A stretch of 64,000 nucleotides of DNA from Bacteroides sp. (GTDB taxonomy: Bacteria; Bacteroidota; Bacteroidia; Bacteroidales; Bacteroidaceae): contig JAJQAY010000128.1 of the NCBI GenBank assembly GCA_021203515.1, positions 1 to 64,000 of the forward strand, read 5' to 3'. Numbering within the stretch: the stretch's first letter is position 1; the number at the start of each line of letters is the position of its first letter. Shown here piece by piece: positions 53,747 through 63,960 of the stretch. Under the pieces are notes generated by a model that was given only the letters and a program-made list of their open reading frames with translations, did no database searches and was not told the origin of the DNA. Position numbers and translations under genes: made by a program.

Positions 53747-56014
53747 TCACGGTCTCTCCTTCCCCATTGTCAGTTCCAACACTCCACCGTCCACAATATC
53801 CTGGTGGGTAAAAAACGGACTATCCAGTTTCTGCCCGTTCAGGGTGGTAGACTGTATATACTTATTGGCACGGCTATTATTATGTGCCACTACCCGGAAC
53901 GTTCTTCCTTCTTTCAAGTGGATAGTAGCCTCATCGAACAACGGACGACCGATGGAATATACCGGTTTGCCCGGACACACCTGATAGAAACCCATAGCAT
54001 TGAGTATGTACCATGCCGACATCTGTCCGCAGTCCTCATTGCCCGAGAGTCCGTCCGGGTCGTTGAAGTAAAGCGTATGCAGCACGCTGTCCACTAGCTC
54101 CTGTGTCTTGTAGGGTTGTCCCACATAGTTGTAGAGGTGCGCAATGTGATGGCTCGGCTCGTTGCCATGTGCATACTGGCCTATCAGTCCGGAAATATCG
54201 GCAGACACTGCCTCCCCTTCCAAAGAAGAATCGGCGATGAACAAGGAGTCCAGCTTGCCGATGAAGGCATCACGTCCGCCCATGAGTTCTACCAATCCGT
54301 CTACATCGTGGGGTACGAACCAAGTCCATTGCCAGGCAGTGCCTTCGCAATAATCATCGTTGCGGTGATTGGACGAACGGGGGTTGAAAGGCGTGCGCCA
54401 ATTGCCCTCGCTGTCCAGTCCGCGCATAAAGCGGGTACTCGGATCGAAATAAACTTTATATCCTTCGGCAAAGGCGGCATACTTCGCCTTATTGGCCTCG
54501 TCGTCCAGGGCATCCGCCAACACGGAGATGCACCAGTCATCGTAGGCATATTCCAGCGCCTTGGCTACCGACTCATTATCTTTATCGCAGGGCACATAGC
54601 CGATTTTGTTCTTCCAGTATTTGGCTTGCGGCATCAAGTGGGGCAACACCAGCGGCGGACACAGAATGCCGGTCGTATCATACTCAGCCGTGCGAAGGCA
54701 GGCACGATAGGCCTCTTGCAGGTTGAAGTCACGATACCCTTTCACATAAGAGTCTGCAATGAGCGACGCGGCGTGATAGCCAATCATCGTCCCGGTATAG
54801 TTTCCGGCAAGTTCCCACATCGGGAATATGCCGCCCTCTTTCTGCTTCAGGATAAGCGAACGGATAAAAGCCTCGTTCAGTTCCGGGTCGATGATAGTCA
54901 TCAACGGATGATAAGCACGGAAAGTATCCCAAAGAGAGAAGACGGTATAAACCGGCTCGTTCACGTTGCCCTGATGAGGTTTCAAGTCCACACCCAGATA
55001 GCGGCCGTCGGCATCGGTGAAGAGATTGGGTTGCATACCCGTGTGATAGAGTGCCGTATAGAACATGGTGCGTTGGTCGGCATCCTTCGTTTCAATATCT
55101 ATCTTGGAGAGATAGTCGTTCCACTGCTGACGGGCGGCCTTGCGCACTCCGTCGAAATCCCAACCGGGTATCTCGGCTTCCACATTCCGGCGCGCTCCGT
55201 CCATATCGACGGCGGAAATGCCTATCTTTACGAATATCTGTTCATTCTTCTCGGTCTGGAATTGCAGCAGCACTTTGGCTGTCGGGAAGAGTGGACCGCC
55301 TTCATCCAACGCCATAGAGTCGGTCACCAGGGTATAGGTAAACGGTTTGGAGAACTTGGCGTAGAAGTTGATATACTGGTCGAACGCCCAATACACGGTT
55401 TTCTTCCGTCCGCGAATTTCCGTATCGCTGATAACTTCCAGTTCCACTTCTTCGTTAGTCTGGCGTTGCAGGCTGTAGTCGAGGTCGAGGATGAAGCCGG
55501 CATCTTCTGCCTGCGGGAAGGTATAGCGATGGATGGCGGCACGTTTGGTTGCGGTCAGTTCGGCTTTCACGTTGTAACGGTCCAGAAGTACCGAGTAATA
55601 GCCGGGCTGTGCCACTTCGTTCTCGTGAGAGAAGGCAGAGGCATAAGCCATCTGCTGGCTCTTTGTTCCTAGGGCGTGATAGTCCTGCCTGCCCACGGTA
55701 GGCATCAGGAACACATCACCGTAGTCGCCGCATCCCGTACCATTGAGGTTGGTATGCGAAAAGCCGTTGATAGTGGAGTCGGCATAATAATATCCGGAAC
55801 AAGCGTCCCACTCGTAGATACGGGTGTCGGGACTGGGTTGCATCATTCCGTTAGACACTACTGCTCCGGGATAGGTATGCCCGTGCCCGCCCGTACCGAT
55901 GAACGGATTGACAAACGAGGCATAGTCTTGTGACGTCGGAGAACAACTGTGCATTGCCATGCCCAACAGTAGCATGCAACCCAGTTGTATAGAAATTGAC
56001 TTCATTTTCTTCAT
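53747..56014 (-). CDS. GH92 alpha-mannosidase lipoprotein (CEGT motif)
   Basis: A 755-residue exo-alpha-mannosidase, membrane-anchored through a lipobox (LLLGMAMHSC). The family start YASFVNPFIGTGGHGHTYPGAVVSNGMMQPSPDTR and the barrel motif GNEDCGQMSAWYILNAMGFYQVCPG are intact. At the site where the other GH92 of the locus has HEGN this enzyme has CEGT (DDYCEGTAWQWTWFVPHDVDGL). The difference lies in a region tied to linkage choice, so this enzyme probably takes alpha-1,3 or alpha-1,6 mannose rather than alpha-1,2; that is an inference. It follows GH97 by 24 bases and is co-transcribed with it. Confidence 0.9.
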   Translation of the reverse strand: MKKMKSISIQLGCMLLLGMAMHSCSPTSQDYASFVNPFIGTGGHGHTYPGAVVSNGMMQPSPDTRIYEWDACSGYYYADSTINGFSHTNLNGTGCGDYGDVFLMPTVGRQDYHALGTKSQQMAYASAFSHENEVAQPGYYSVLLDRYNVKAELTATKRAAIHRYTFPQAEDAGFILDLDYSLQRQTNEEVELEVISDTEIRGRKKTVYWAFDQYINFYAKFSKPFTYTLVTDSMALDEGGPLFPTAKVLLQFQTEKNEQIFVKIGISAVDMDGARRNVEAEIPGWDFDGVRKAARQQWNDYLSKIDIETKDADQRTMFYTALYHTGMQPNLFTDADGRYLGVDLKPHQGNVNEPVYTVFSLWDTFRAYHPLMTIIDPELNEAFIRSLILKQKEGGIFPMWELAGNYTGTMIGYHAASLIADSYVKGYRDFNLQEAYRACLRTAEYDTTGILCPPLVLPHLMPQAKYWKNKIGYVPCDKDNESVAKALEYAYDDWCISVLADALDDEANKAKYAAFAEGYKVYFDPSTRFMRGLDSEGNWRTPFNPRSSNHRNDDYCEGTAWQWTWFVPHDVDGLVELMGGRDAFIGKLDSLFIADSSLEGEAVSADISGLIGQYAHGNEPSHHIAHLYNYVGQPYKTQELVDSVLHTLYFNDPDGLSGNEDCGQMSAWYILNAMGFYQVCPGKPVYSIGRPLFDEATIHLKEGRTFRVVAHNNSRANKYIQSTTLNGQKLDSPFFTHQDIVDGGVLELTMGKERP

Positions 56015-56038
56015 ATCATTGCTCTTGTTTATGTATAA

Positions 56039-58054
56039 TTAGTCGGGTATAAAGCTGACGGCTTGTCCGCCACCTCTTGCCATGACAATGTCCAGCGTAT
56101 CATCGGCAGTTACCTGCTTCTCGATGATTTCGCACGAGGTCGGGTTCGTTTCCCAGTCGGCCTCCTTGCCGTCGGCATAGATAACGGCGCGGTAGGTTTT
56201 GCCCTTTTCCAGGAAGTCCAACTTGACGGCAACCTCGCGTGCCTCTTCGTTCGTGGCAGCACCCAGGAAATACTTGTCCTTCGCCCTGCGTACAATCACT
56301 ACAAACTCTCCCGGCTCACCTGCCAATGCTTCCGACCAGTCGCAATCGACATCATAATCGCGGAAGAATTGAAAAGCAGGATGTCCTTCATAGTTCTCAA
56401 TCATATCCGCAGCCATCTGCAAGGGAGAATAGAGTATCACCCAGTTGGCCATCTGCTTGGCAAGCGTAGTGTTGATGCGGCAATCCTTGCTATCCTTCAT
56501 ATTCCACTGCTTGCGGTCTTTCGACTTCCGGGCACGCTCGTACAGCACATCGAAGATACCGGGAGTATAGTCCATCGGTCCCGCCAGCAGGCGGGTGAAA
56601 GGCAGCATCACATGGTGTTCGGGCGGATTACCTTCACTCCAGGCGTTCCATTCCATGCCGCGGGCACCTTCACGGGTCATCATATTGGGATAGGTGCGAC
56701 GGATACCGGTGTCCTTAATCGGTTCATGGGCATCGAGCGTAGTATGATACTTTGCCGCCGTCTGCACCACCTTACGGTAAAGGCGCACATTGAACTGCCC
56801 ATGATGATTATACCCGTCGGGAAGTCCTCCGGCATAACCGGTCTTCACTGAATGAATACCTAAGTCGGCATACCATTGGTAGGCTTTGTCCAACTGATGT
56901 TCGTAATTGAAGATATTTCCTCCGGTTTCATGGTGTCCGATGATGGCAACACCCTTTTCCTTTGCATAGTGGGCAATCTCTTCAATATCGAAATCAGCAT
57001 ACGGCTTGGTATAATCAAAGGTCTGCGTTCCGCCCCAGTTCTCCCAACCTTCGTTCCAACCTTCAAACATCACTGCTTCTATATAATTGTCTGCAGCAAA
57101 GTTAATATATTTTTTCGCATTTTCGGTAGTAGCACCATGACGATCGTTAATTACCCAACTTTCTACACCCAGATGCATCCCCCACCAGATGCCTACATAT
57201 TTCATCGGACGTATCCAGTCGGTGGTTTCCAGAGCGCAAGGCTCGTTCAGGTTCAGGATAAGTCCGGAATTTATCAGTCCCACTGCCTTCGGGGCAATCT
57301 GTATCGTGCGCCACGGTGTCTTGAAACTGCCGCCTGCTATCCGGGCTTTGATGCCGTCGGGCCAGGGAGCCAGTTCCGATTTGAATTGTCGGTCGCCCAC
57401 GTTCTTCAAGGTCATTTCCGGGAAATCGGTCAGTACAGCTTCGTGGATGCTGACATACGTGCCACCGGTCTTGAAAGTCATTGGAGTATTGGCATTGTCA
57501 ATCTGGCTAATTGGTTGTGTGCGGTATAAGAGTTCGTAAGTATCGTAATTGGCATGAATAGACCAGGAAATGCCGTCCTGCGCAATGTTGAAGGAAGTCA
57601 GTTCATCCGTTATGAGGATGCTGTCGGCTCCCGCCACCTGATATTCATAGCGGAAACCCAGTCCGTCGTCGAAGACACGGAAACGCAGGGTAAGCTGCAC
57701 GTCCGAAGCATCGGCCAGGCGAACGGCCATTTCATTATAATGGTTGCGGATGGTTTTGTTCTCTCCCCAGGGTTGTGTCCAGGTTTCATCTGCGGAGGAA
57801 AAGTCGGTTCCGATAACACGGAAACCATCGGAAAGATTGACTCCGTCGAGGGCAAGGAAGCCCAGGGAAGAGGGAGTTATGAAAGCAGTATCGTTCACAT
57901 CGACCTGATAGGTCATGCGGTTATCGGCATCCAGAGCGAATGCCAGCCGGATATGTCCGTCGGGCGAAGCCACTTCTGCAGGTCCGGAAGGTGTACAGCT
58001 GCTGCTTGCCAAAAGAGAGAAAAATAGGATTATATGGATGAGGTGTAGTTTCAT
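56039..58054 (-). CDS. GH97 glycoside hydrolase (inverting, SusB-like)
   Basis: A 671-residue calcium-dependent alpha-glycosidase with a lipoprotein signal (LLASSSC). An N-terminal beta domain (ASPDGHIRLAFALDADNRMTYQVDVND) precedes the barrel (MKYVGIWWGMHLGVESW, MFEGWNEGWENWGG). GHHETGG, LDAHEPIKDTG and REGARGMEWNAW match the Glu positions of the inverting GH97 group to which SusB belongs, rather than the retaining alpha-galactosidase group. It is therefore likely an alpha-glucosidase; in this locus it may remove the glucose caps of incompletely trimmed high-mannose N-glycans. The start MKLHLIHIILFF at 58054 is chosen over an upstream ATG at 58108. Confidence 0.85.
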   Translation of the reverse strand: MKLHLIHIILFFSLLASSSCTPSGPAEVASPDGHIRLAFALDADNRMTYQVDVNDTAFITPSSLGFLALDGVNLSDGFRVIGTDFSSADETWTQPWGENKTIRNHYNEMAVRLADASDVQLTLRFRVFDDGLGFRYEYQVAGADSILITDELTSFNIAQDGISWSIHANYDTYELLYRTQPISQIDNANTPMTFKTGGTYVSIHEAVLTDFPEMTLKNVGDRQFKSELAPWPDGIKARIAGGSFKTPWRTIQIAPKAVGLINSGLILNLNEPCALETTDWIRPMKYVGIWWGMHLGVESWVINDRHGATTENAKKYINFAADNYIEAVMFEGWNEGWENWGGTQTFDYTKPYADFDIEEIAHYAKEKGVAIIGHHETGGNIFNYEHQLDKAYQWYADLGIHSVKTGYAGGLPDGYNHHGQFNVRLYRKVVQTAAKYHTTLDAHEPIKDTGIRRTYPNMMTREGARGMEWNAWSEGNPPEHHVMLPFTRLLAGPMDYTPGIFDVLYERARKSKDRKQWNMKDSKDCRINTTLAKQMANWVILYSPLQMAADMIENYEGHPAFQFFRDYDVDCDWSEALAGEPGEFVVIVRRAKDKYFLGAATNEEAREVAVKLDFLEKGKTYRAVIYADGKEADWETNPTSCEIIEKQVTADDTLDIVMARGGGQAVSFIPD

Positions 58055-58159
58055 TATATTGCTTGTATATAAGATAGAGGTAGGGTAAGCTATTTCCAAT
58101 GTCATCACGGGCCTCGCCCCGATATTCGGACGAGGCCCGTTCCGACAAAAGTTTGAATT

Positions 58160-60132
58160 TTACTTCTTCACCAGAGTGTAGTTCTCAGAAACATGGAAAT
58201 CTACATTCATATGGGGAGGAACCAATACTCCCTCTACTTCATGACATGGGTCTATAGCCCAACGATTGGCACGTCCCGGCATCTTCAAGATTCCGGCAGG
58301 ACTGATAAGACCCGTGATAGCAGTAGCGTCATCATCAAATCTCCAACCGTCAGCACCGACACCATAAGTGCCCCATCGCATTTCCCAAGTGACTGCATCT
58401 GTGGCATCACCTTCATGGATGACTTGCGGAACAGATATAGAGGGAGAACCGCTATAATCATTATAGGCCACATAGTCCATTACCAAAGGATATTTCTCCG
58501 TAATCTCGGGATAAGAACCCCAGCCATATACGTAGTAAGACTTTCCGGCTTCTTTTTCTTCAATGCGAATGGTGAAGTTCTTTTCACCTCCCCATTGCCA
58601 CCATTGGAAGTTGCCTTCATCATCACGTTGCGGGAACAATGAATTGGAAGAAGTTATGCTCCATGTGCCCAAATAGCTTTCATAGTCTCCCGATACTCCT
58701 TGTATGGGAGCTAAGTCCGTGCGCTTATAATACTTGCCACTCCACTCTACATCTTCATTAAACAAGATGGTGCTTACTGCCGAGAAGAAACGGTCGTAGT
58801 TGTATTGGCTCGGCTTCGGGTTATAGAACATCTGCAAGCCATAACCTGCACCTTTCAATGATTGAACAGCTGCCGCATTAAAGCGGGTCCATCCTCCGTT
58901 ATATTTCTCATTTATCTTCAAGGAATAAGGGCCGTATTTGGATTTAGGCAATCCGTCAAAATTAGTCTCCCGCCCTATCTTATTAGATTGGTAAACGCCA
59001 TAACACATGTAGTCTACCAGTTCACCGGCAGTTTTACCTTCTACAGTACCGGTCGGGGAGTCTTCAAAATTGCTCTGATATTCGTAAATACCCAGCAACT
59101 TATCAGGCATCGCCTGACGGCATTCATAAACAAGGCGGTAGAAGTTCTCACGTGAACGGGTTTCAAAGCCGGGACTCGGATTATCCGGATAGTTGGTATA
59201 TTCATCGTCAAAGTCCACACCATCCAAACCGTAAATATCCATATAGGCTTTCAATTCTTTGGCAAAGTCGGCGGCAGCAGCCTGAGAAAGGTTACCCATA
59301 CCGGCTTCGTCGTGATTACCCAGTATTGTCATATTTACCTTGATGCCTTTAGCCTGCAAGGGACGGATAATCTTGTCGGCATTCTCCAGTACATAAGCTA
59401 TTTTGTCATTGCAGAACACATGCACACGTCCCGTTTCACCATCTACATTGATATTGGCGGCAAAGATGCTGACAATATCAAAGAATGGCTTCTTGGTATC
59501 CTTCATGGTGTACTCGCCACAGTTCAGGATATTCTCGTCATTCACTTCTACAAAGCAGTGAGTAAGAATGTCGCCCTTCTTAGAATTGGGAATAGCTGCC
59601 AACGGCTTCACCAGATAGATATAAGTTTGGTTGTTGGCCGAGATTTCAATTCCGTCATTGACAGTGGCAGAAACAGATATCGCATAGGTTGCACCGATTG
59701 AACCTCCTGCACTAATCGTGAGTTCTACCGGAACGGATTTCTTCTCTCCGGATTTAACGGTAGCCGTGCCGCCATTTGCCAAACTCAACTTGTCGGCCGG
59801 ATACATTTCATAGGATGTGCCGTGCGCGGCATTATATGCCTCAAGAGCGGCAGCATCCACTTTAAAAGTTACCGTAACGTCTTGAGTGGCAACTTTACTT
59901 AATTCAAAGTATAGATGTCCGGCCCCGCCTTGTCTCCGAAAAGAGTAATCGGAGTAAGTTCACGTGCTCCGGCAGCAGACCTTACATAGCCGTACATACC
60001 GTCTACAGTCTCTAACTTGCCGGGATCGGAAGCGTTGATTGTGATGTCATCTTCACAGCCGGTAAAAACCGATCCGACACATGCGAACGTCATAGCCAGC
60101 AAGCCTGATTTTATATGATTCACATATTTCAT
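58160..60132 (-). pseudogene. GH18 endo-beta-N-acetylglucosaminidase, one-base frameshift
   Basis: Cuts between the two core GlcNAc units of N-glycans, releasing the glycan. Restored length is 657 residues. A lipobox (CVGSVFTGC) anchors it to the outer membrane. A DUF1735-type domain follows (LSKVATQDVTVTFKVDAAALEAYNAAHGTSYEMYPADK), then the GH18 barrel with the catalytic YGLDGVDFDDEY motif and a C-terminal region of about 200 residues with a beta-sandwich look. The first frame fails after FGDKAGPDIYTLN. One G missing from the G-run at 59923-59926 (minus strand) restores AGAGHLYFELSKV. The rest is intact. Relatives such as BT3987 of B. thetaiotaomicron act on high-mannose glycans. Confidence 0.88.
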
Positions 60133-60162
60133 GATAAGCTTATTAATTAAAGGTATAACAAA

Positions 60163-61323
60163 TTAATTCTTTGCAGGCAGTTCCACTGCATTCCAGGTGA
60201 GAGCTTCCAGAGCAGTAGCATTGTTCCCGTTACCGCTATAGTCGGCAATCGAGGTGCTCACACCTTCGTCGAACTTCCAATAAGCAACCAATCCGGCTGC
60301 ATCCGGTTCTACCTGGTAGAAGTGGTTCTTGACATTAATTTCCTCCTGCGTCAGCACCTTATTCCAGATACGGCATTCGGAGATTTCACCTTCCAACCAG
60401 CGGTCACGATTATAAGAATGACCAATCCAGAAGCCGTTACCTTCATCGGTTTTAGTCTTTCCCAAATCCAGGGGTTGTCCCCATTCTACTGCCGTCTGCA
60501 CTTTCTTAACACCGTTCAGATAGGCAACCACTTCCTGTGCATCAGCATTATAAGTAACCGCAATATGCGTCCACTCACCTACCGGGACAGCCAAGTCCTC
60601 GGTATTTATTTTCTTATCACCGGGGCCTACAATCTGCAACACGTTTTTAGCAGGAGCAGTATCGCCAAAACGAAGCAGGAAATAGCCTTCAATGCCCAAT
60701 ACCGTACTGATCTCCTTATCCAATTTGCTAGGATTAACCAATACTTCCACAGTCATCTTGTTCAATCCGTTTGCAACCTCCGGCTTCTTCCAATCCACAT
60801 AAATCAAGTTTTTGGTAAGGTCGGCTACCACGTTAATAAGAGCAGCACCTTTCAGCACATAGTACATGGTACGTGCGCTTTGCAGCACATTGACATTAGC
60901 CTGGTCGATTGTGATGGGCAATACATACACCTTCTCACGATCCATGTCGGGCAAGTTGTTAAACTTCACAGACACTTCTTCCGAGAGAACAGCGCCGGTA
61001 GGAATATTGACTTTCTGGTTTTCAAGTGTATAATATCCGTCCGGCAATACTTCTGCCGCGTCATAATAAGCGGCATTGTAAGTTGAAACCAAGGCAGGTT
61101 CAACCTTCAAAGAGATAGCCACATCCTGAGTCTCCGGTTTTGCCATGGCAATCCGGAACCGGCCTTCAGCAGACGGAACCGTATTCTTCAGCAGTACAGT
61201 ACTGGTCTTCACCGAAGCGTCCACATAAATCTGGTTATCGAATGTTTCAGTATCATCGCTGCAAGCCGCAAATACGCCTGCCAGTAATGCTATCAATACT
61301 AAATATAAGTTTTTCAATTTCAT
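60163..61323 (-). CDS. DUF1735 / LamG-domain surface lipoprotein
   Basis: A 386-residue lipoprotein (lipobox LLAGVFAAC). The first 160 residues form a DUF1735-type domain (NQIYVDASVKTSTVLLKNTVPSAEGRFRIAMAKPETQDVAISLKVEPALVSTYN), a relative of the N-terminal part of the GH18 gene next to it. The rest is a LamG-like, concanavalin-type beta sandwich with a typical GEWTHIAVTYNADAQEVVAYLNGVKKVQTAVEW and an EGEISECRIWNKVLTQEEI closing. No catalytic residues are seen. In this position such proteins act as glycan-binding proteins on the cell surface. It is separated by 30 bases from the GH18 gene and by 8 from the GH18-fold lipoprotein, in one operon. Confidence 0.82.
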   Translation of the reverse strand: MKLKNLYLVLIALLAGVFAACSDDTETFDNQIYVDASVKTSTVLLKNTVPSAEGRFRIAMAKPETQDVAISLKVEPALVSTYNAAYYDAAEVLPDGYYTLENQKVNIPTGAVLSEEVSVKFNNLPDMDREKVYVLPITIDQANVNVLQSARTMYYVLKGAALINVVADLTKNLIYVDWKKPEVANGLNKMTVEVLVNPSKLDKEISTVLGIEGYFLLRFGDTAPAKNVLQIVGPGDKKINTEDLAVPVGEWTHIAVTYNADAQEVVAYLNGVKKVQTAVEWGQPLDLGKTKTDEGNGFWIGHSYNRDRWLEGEISECRIWNKVLTQEEINVKNHFYQVEPDAAGLVAYWKFDEGVSTSIADYSGNGNNATALEALTWNAVELPAKN

Positions 61324-61331
61324 GGTATTCG

Positions 61332-62348
61332 TTATTTTTTAGGAGCAGGGTTCATAATATTAATAGCTTCTCTCACATATTGATAGGTGTTAGTAGCATT
61401 GTAATAGTCGTTCTGAACATTATAGATTGCCAATCCGGCACGAGTGTAATCGTCAGATTGTTCTGTAGTCCAATAAGCAGCCTCCGACAAGGCTCTGTTA
61501 GACCCGTAGAAGCCGGTTGCCTTATCCGACGCATCCAGCGAAGTTGTAGAGACAGCTACTACAAAGCGGTCTGTAGAAACACCGGATGCAATCATGGCAA
61601 GACGGGCAGCCACTGCAAGTTGTGCATCGTCCGTTGCATTGTCCGTAGCCAGGATAATGTGTTTGCAGTCTGCCAGGAGAGTCTGCTCAATCAGATTTTC
61701 GGGATACCCCTGGAATGTCAATAACTTATCTGCATTGCTGCTTTTCCAAGTGGAGATAACGCCGAAGAAAGCATCCTGATACTTCTTGGCTTCCGCCTTC
61801 TGCTCTGCAGACATATAGACCGGGCTCGTTCCTTTATAACCGGCAATGATACCGTCAAAAGCATCTGCATAGCCCATCTGCTTCGTCGGTTCCGCACTCA
61901 GATAGGCATCGAAAGTGCCGCTTTCCACACCATCTTTCACCTTATCCGTATACTCCTTCTGAATTTTGTCGAAGCTGATGATATAAACCACTTTCGTACC
62001 TTTGCCACGCGCGGCCTGCATGTCAGCCAGTTCAAAGTCGGCCAGGTCGGCAGGATACATCATAGAGATTACATCCAGGCTGTCGGGTGCATCGCTGATG
62101 TGCTGTCCACGGCTGAAAGGAGCTTTCTCGCTGTTGTCGAACCAGGCGTAAACGACCTTATGATCCGAGTTCTTGTATTCAATCAGGTTTTGCAGATATT
62201 TGGCATACTGCTCCGGATTTAATTCTTCCACTCCGGGCGTATTGATAGTCACATTCTCTACTTCCGTCCAGTCGTCGCATGCACTGAAACAAGTTACGGC
62301 AGCAAAGCAGGAAGCTGCTATGAATATATTTTTCATTCTGTTTTTCAT
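61332..62348 (-). CDS. GH18-fold surface glycan-binding lipoprotein (catalytic motif lost)
   Basis: A 338-residue lipoprotein (lipobox AVTCFSAC) that resembles the GH18 proteins of Bacteroides N-glycan loci. The strand that normally carries DGxDxDxE reads GYADAFDGIIAGYKG, without the second Asp or the catalytic Glu. It is therefore probably a binding protein and not an enzyme. Recognisable fold segments are DHKVVYAWFDNSEKA, SLDVISMMYP, GTKVVYIISFDKI, and the later LLTFQGYPENLIEQTLLADCKHIILATDNATDDAQL. It follows SusD by 12 bases. Experimental binding data would be needed to show that the ligand is a high-mannose glycan. Confidence 0.75.
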   Translation of the reverse strand: MKNRMKNIFIAASCFAAVTCFSACDDWTEVENVTINTPGVEELNPEQYAKYLQNLIEYKNSDHKVVYAWFDNSEKAPFSRGQHISDAPDSLDVISMMYPADLADFELADMQAARGKGTKVVYIISFDKIQKEYTDKVKDGVESGTFDAYLSAEPTKQMGYADAFDGIIAGYKGTSPVYMSAEQKAEAKKYQDAFFGVISTWKSSNADKLLTFQGYPENLIEQTLLADCKHIILATDNATDDAQLAVAARLAMIASGVSTDRFVVAVSTTSLDASDKATGFYGSNRALSEAAYWTTEQSDDYTRAGLAIYNVQNDYYNATNTYQYVREAINIMNPAPKK

Positions 62349-62359
62349 AATCGTTATTC

Positions 62360-63940
62360 TTAATTGATATTAGGATTGCAGTCCCACCATACTTTGGATG
62401 ACATTCTATCATTAGCGAGAGTCAGGTCTTGTATGGCATTCTGCACATTCGTGCCATTGTCCTTGTATTCATCCTGCGGATAAGGCAAACGACGCGGGAA
62501 AGTACCTTCGGGAACTTCTGCCTTGTTCTTGTTTACGGCAGCCGTCATCAGGCGGGGATAACCGGTACGACGGAACTCTGCCCATGCTTCGTTGCCCAGT
62601 GGGAATATTGCTATCCACTTCTGGGTGATAATTCTTTCCAGGTTGGTTTCAAAGGCGGCACTCGTATCATACTTGATAGTGATGGTAGGTTGCGAACCGT
62701 TGTAACTGTATGTACCCAGCGGGTCTTTGTACAATTCGGGCTGACTGCCATCATCTTCCAGATAAGTGTCTGCACCGGAAGCACCCCATTGGTCGAACGA
62801 CAGTTCTACACCTTTCTTATAGAAACTCTCGGCAGTTCCACCCATGTTCCATCCGCGCAATGCACCTTCGGCACGCAGGAAAGCAACTTCGGCAGCCGTC
62901 ATCCAAACCAGCTTGGTATCGGCAGCTACATTCATATTAGAGTACTTATGGGCTGTTTCACTCGGAATAGGTTCCGTTCCCAAGCGCATACCATGATAAC
63001 CGTTCTTCACACCATCGGCATCTGTAAAAGTAGATACGGTGAAGTACTTGTAACGGCGCGGGTCTTTATAACCGTTCATATAGGCTGTGATATCTGCTGC
63101 AACGCGGGAGTCACCACCATTGTACTCGTACATAATCACTCTGAACGGATTAGTAGTAGCCTGAATGGTTGCATTGTCCGCATTGGAAGTAAGTACGCCA
63201 CCACTTTCAGAGCCTACCGCTTCCAGAGTCTTTGCCTGTGCCGTGGCAGGATCCACATAAACCATTCTCATTGCCATACGCAACTTCAAAGAATTGGCCA
63301 ACTTAATCCATTGTTCTACCTTACCGGTATATACTTTATCCGCTTTTGACGAGAATGTCTCGGTGCGGTGCGGTAACAAATCCGTAACAGCATCATCCAG
63401 TTCGCCCAACATGGTTTCATAAACCTTCTTCTGTGTATCCAGCGGAGCCACCAAGTCACCGTTAGCACCCAACTGAGAGTAAGGGATAGGACCATATCCA
63501 TCCGTCACACGCAGAATGGCAGCCACTTTCACCACCTTTCCCACGGACAGGAAGATAGGATCTTCCGTGGCAGCCTCCAACTGTGCATAGTTGGCATATA
63601 CATTGGGAATAACATCCTTATATAACTTGCCTACCCAGTCTTGAGACTGGTTATAATTGGAGAAACGGTTGTTGAAACCAGAGTTTGATTCAGCCAGATA
63701 ACCTCCATAAGGACCACCCAGCAAACATTCCAGGAACTGATTAAGGAGTACATCCGTAGGAATCACGTATCCCTGCATACCGGTCAACGCCGAACGGGTC
63801 AGGTAAGCATCACGATCCATCTCGTCTTTGGTAGATTCATACGGATTAGTGTTGTAATCCATATAGTTATCCGTACAAGATGACAGCGAGCCAACTAACA
63901 TACCGCCGCATAAAGCGATTTTTATAATTGATTTTTTCAT
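62360..63940 (-). CDS. SusD-like lipoprotein of the N-glycan locus
   Basis: A 526-residue outer-membrane lipoprotein (lipobox LVGSLSSC) of the SusD-like group that covers the SusC pore and binds the glycan. Characteristic segments are NYMDYNTNPYESTKDEMDRDAYLTRSALTGMQGYVIPTD, SKADKVYTGKVEQWIKLANSLKLRMAMRMVYVD, TKLVWMTAAEVAFLRAEGALRGWN and WIAIFPLGNEAWAEFRRTGYPRLM. It differs from the SusD at 20.8-22.7 kb in length and sequence. It lies about 20 bases after the SusC gene, whose 3' end is at the window edge. Confidence 0.9.
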   Translation of the reverse strand: MKKSIIKIALCGGMLVGSLSSCTDNYMDYNTNPYESTKDEMDRDAYLTRSALTGMQGYVIPTDVLLNQFLECLLGGPYGGYLAESNSGFNNRFSNYNQSQDWVGKLYKDVIPNVYANYAQLEAATEDPIFLSVGKVVKVAAILRVTDGYGPIPYSQLGANGDLVAPLDTQKKVYETMLGELDDAVTDLLPHRTETFSSKADKVYTGKVEQWIKLANSLKLRMAMRMVYVDPATAQAKTLEAVGSESGGVLTSNADNATIQATTNPFRVIMYEYNGGDSRVAADITAYMNGYKDPRRYKYFTVSTFTDADGVKNGYHGMRLGTEPIPSETAHKYSNMNVAADTKLVWMTAAEVAFLRAEGALRGWNMGGTAESFYKKGVELSFDQWGASGADTYLEDDGSQPELYKDPLGTYSYNGSQPTITIKYDTSAAFETNLERIITQKWIAIFPLGNEAWAEFRRTGYPRLMTAAVNKNKAEVPEGTFPRRLPYPQDEYKDNGTNVQNAIQDLTLANDRMSSKVWWDCNPNIN

Positions 63941-63960
63941 TGTATTCTGTCTTTAATCTG

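Noticed and set aside
54116..55672. Long plus-strand open frame of 518 codons
   Set aside because: It lies entirely opposite the GH92 gene, has no signal, domain or start context, and is a by-product of codon bias.
5861..60132. Ancient-DNA deamination as cause of the C:G to T:A stops
   Set aside because: Only four such changes are seen, and most lesions are homopolymer deletions, which deamination does not produce.
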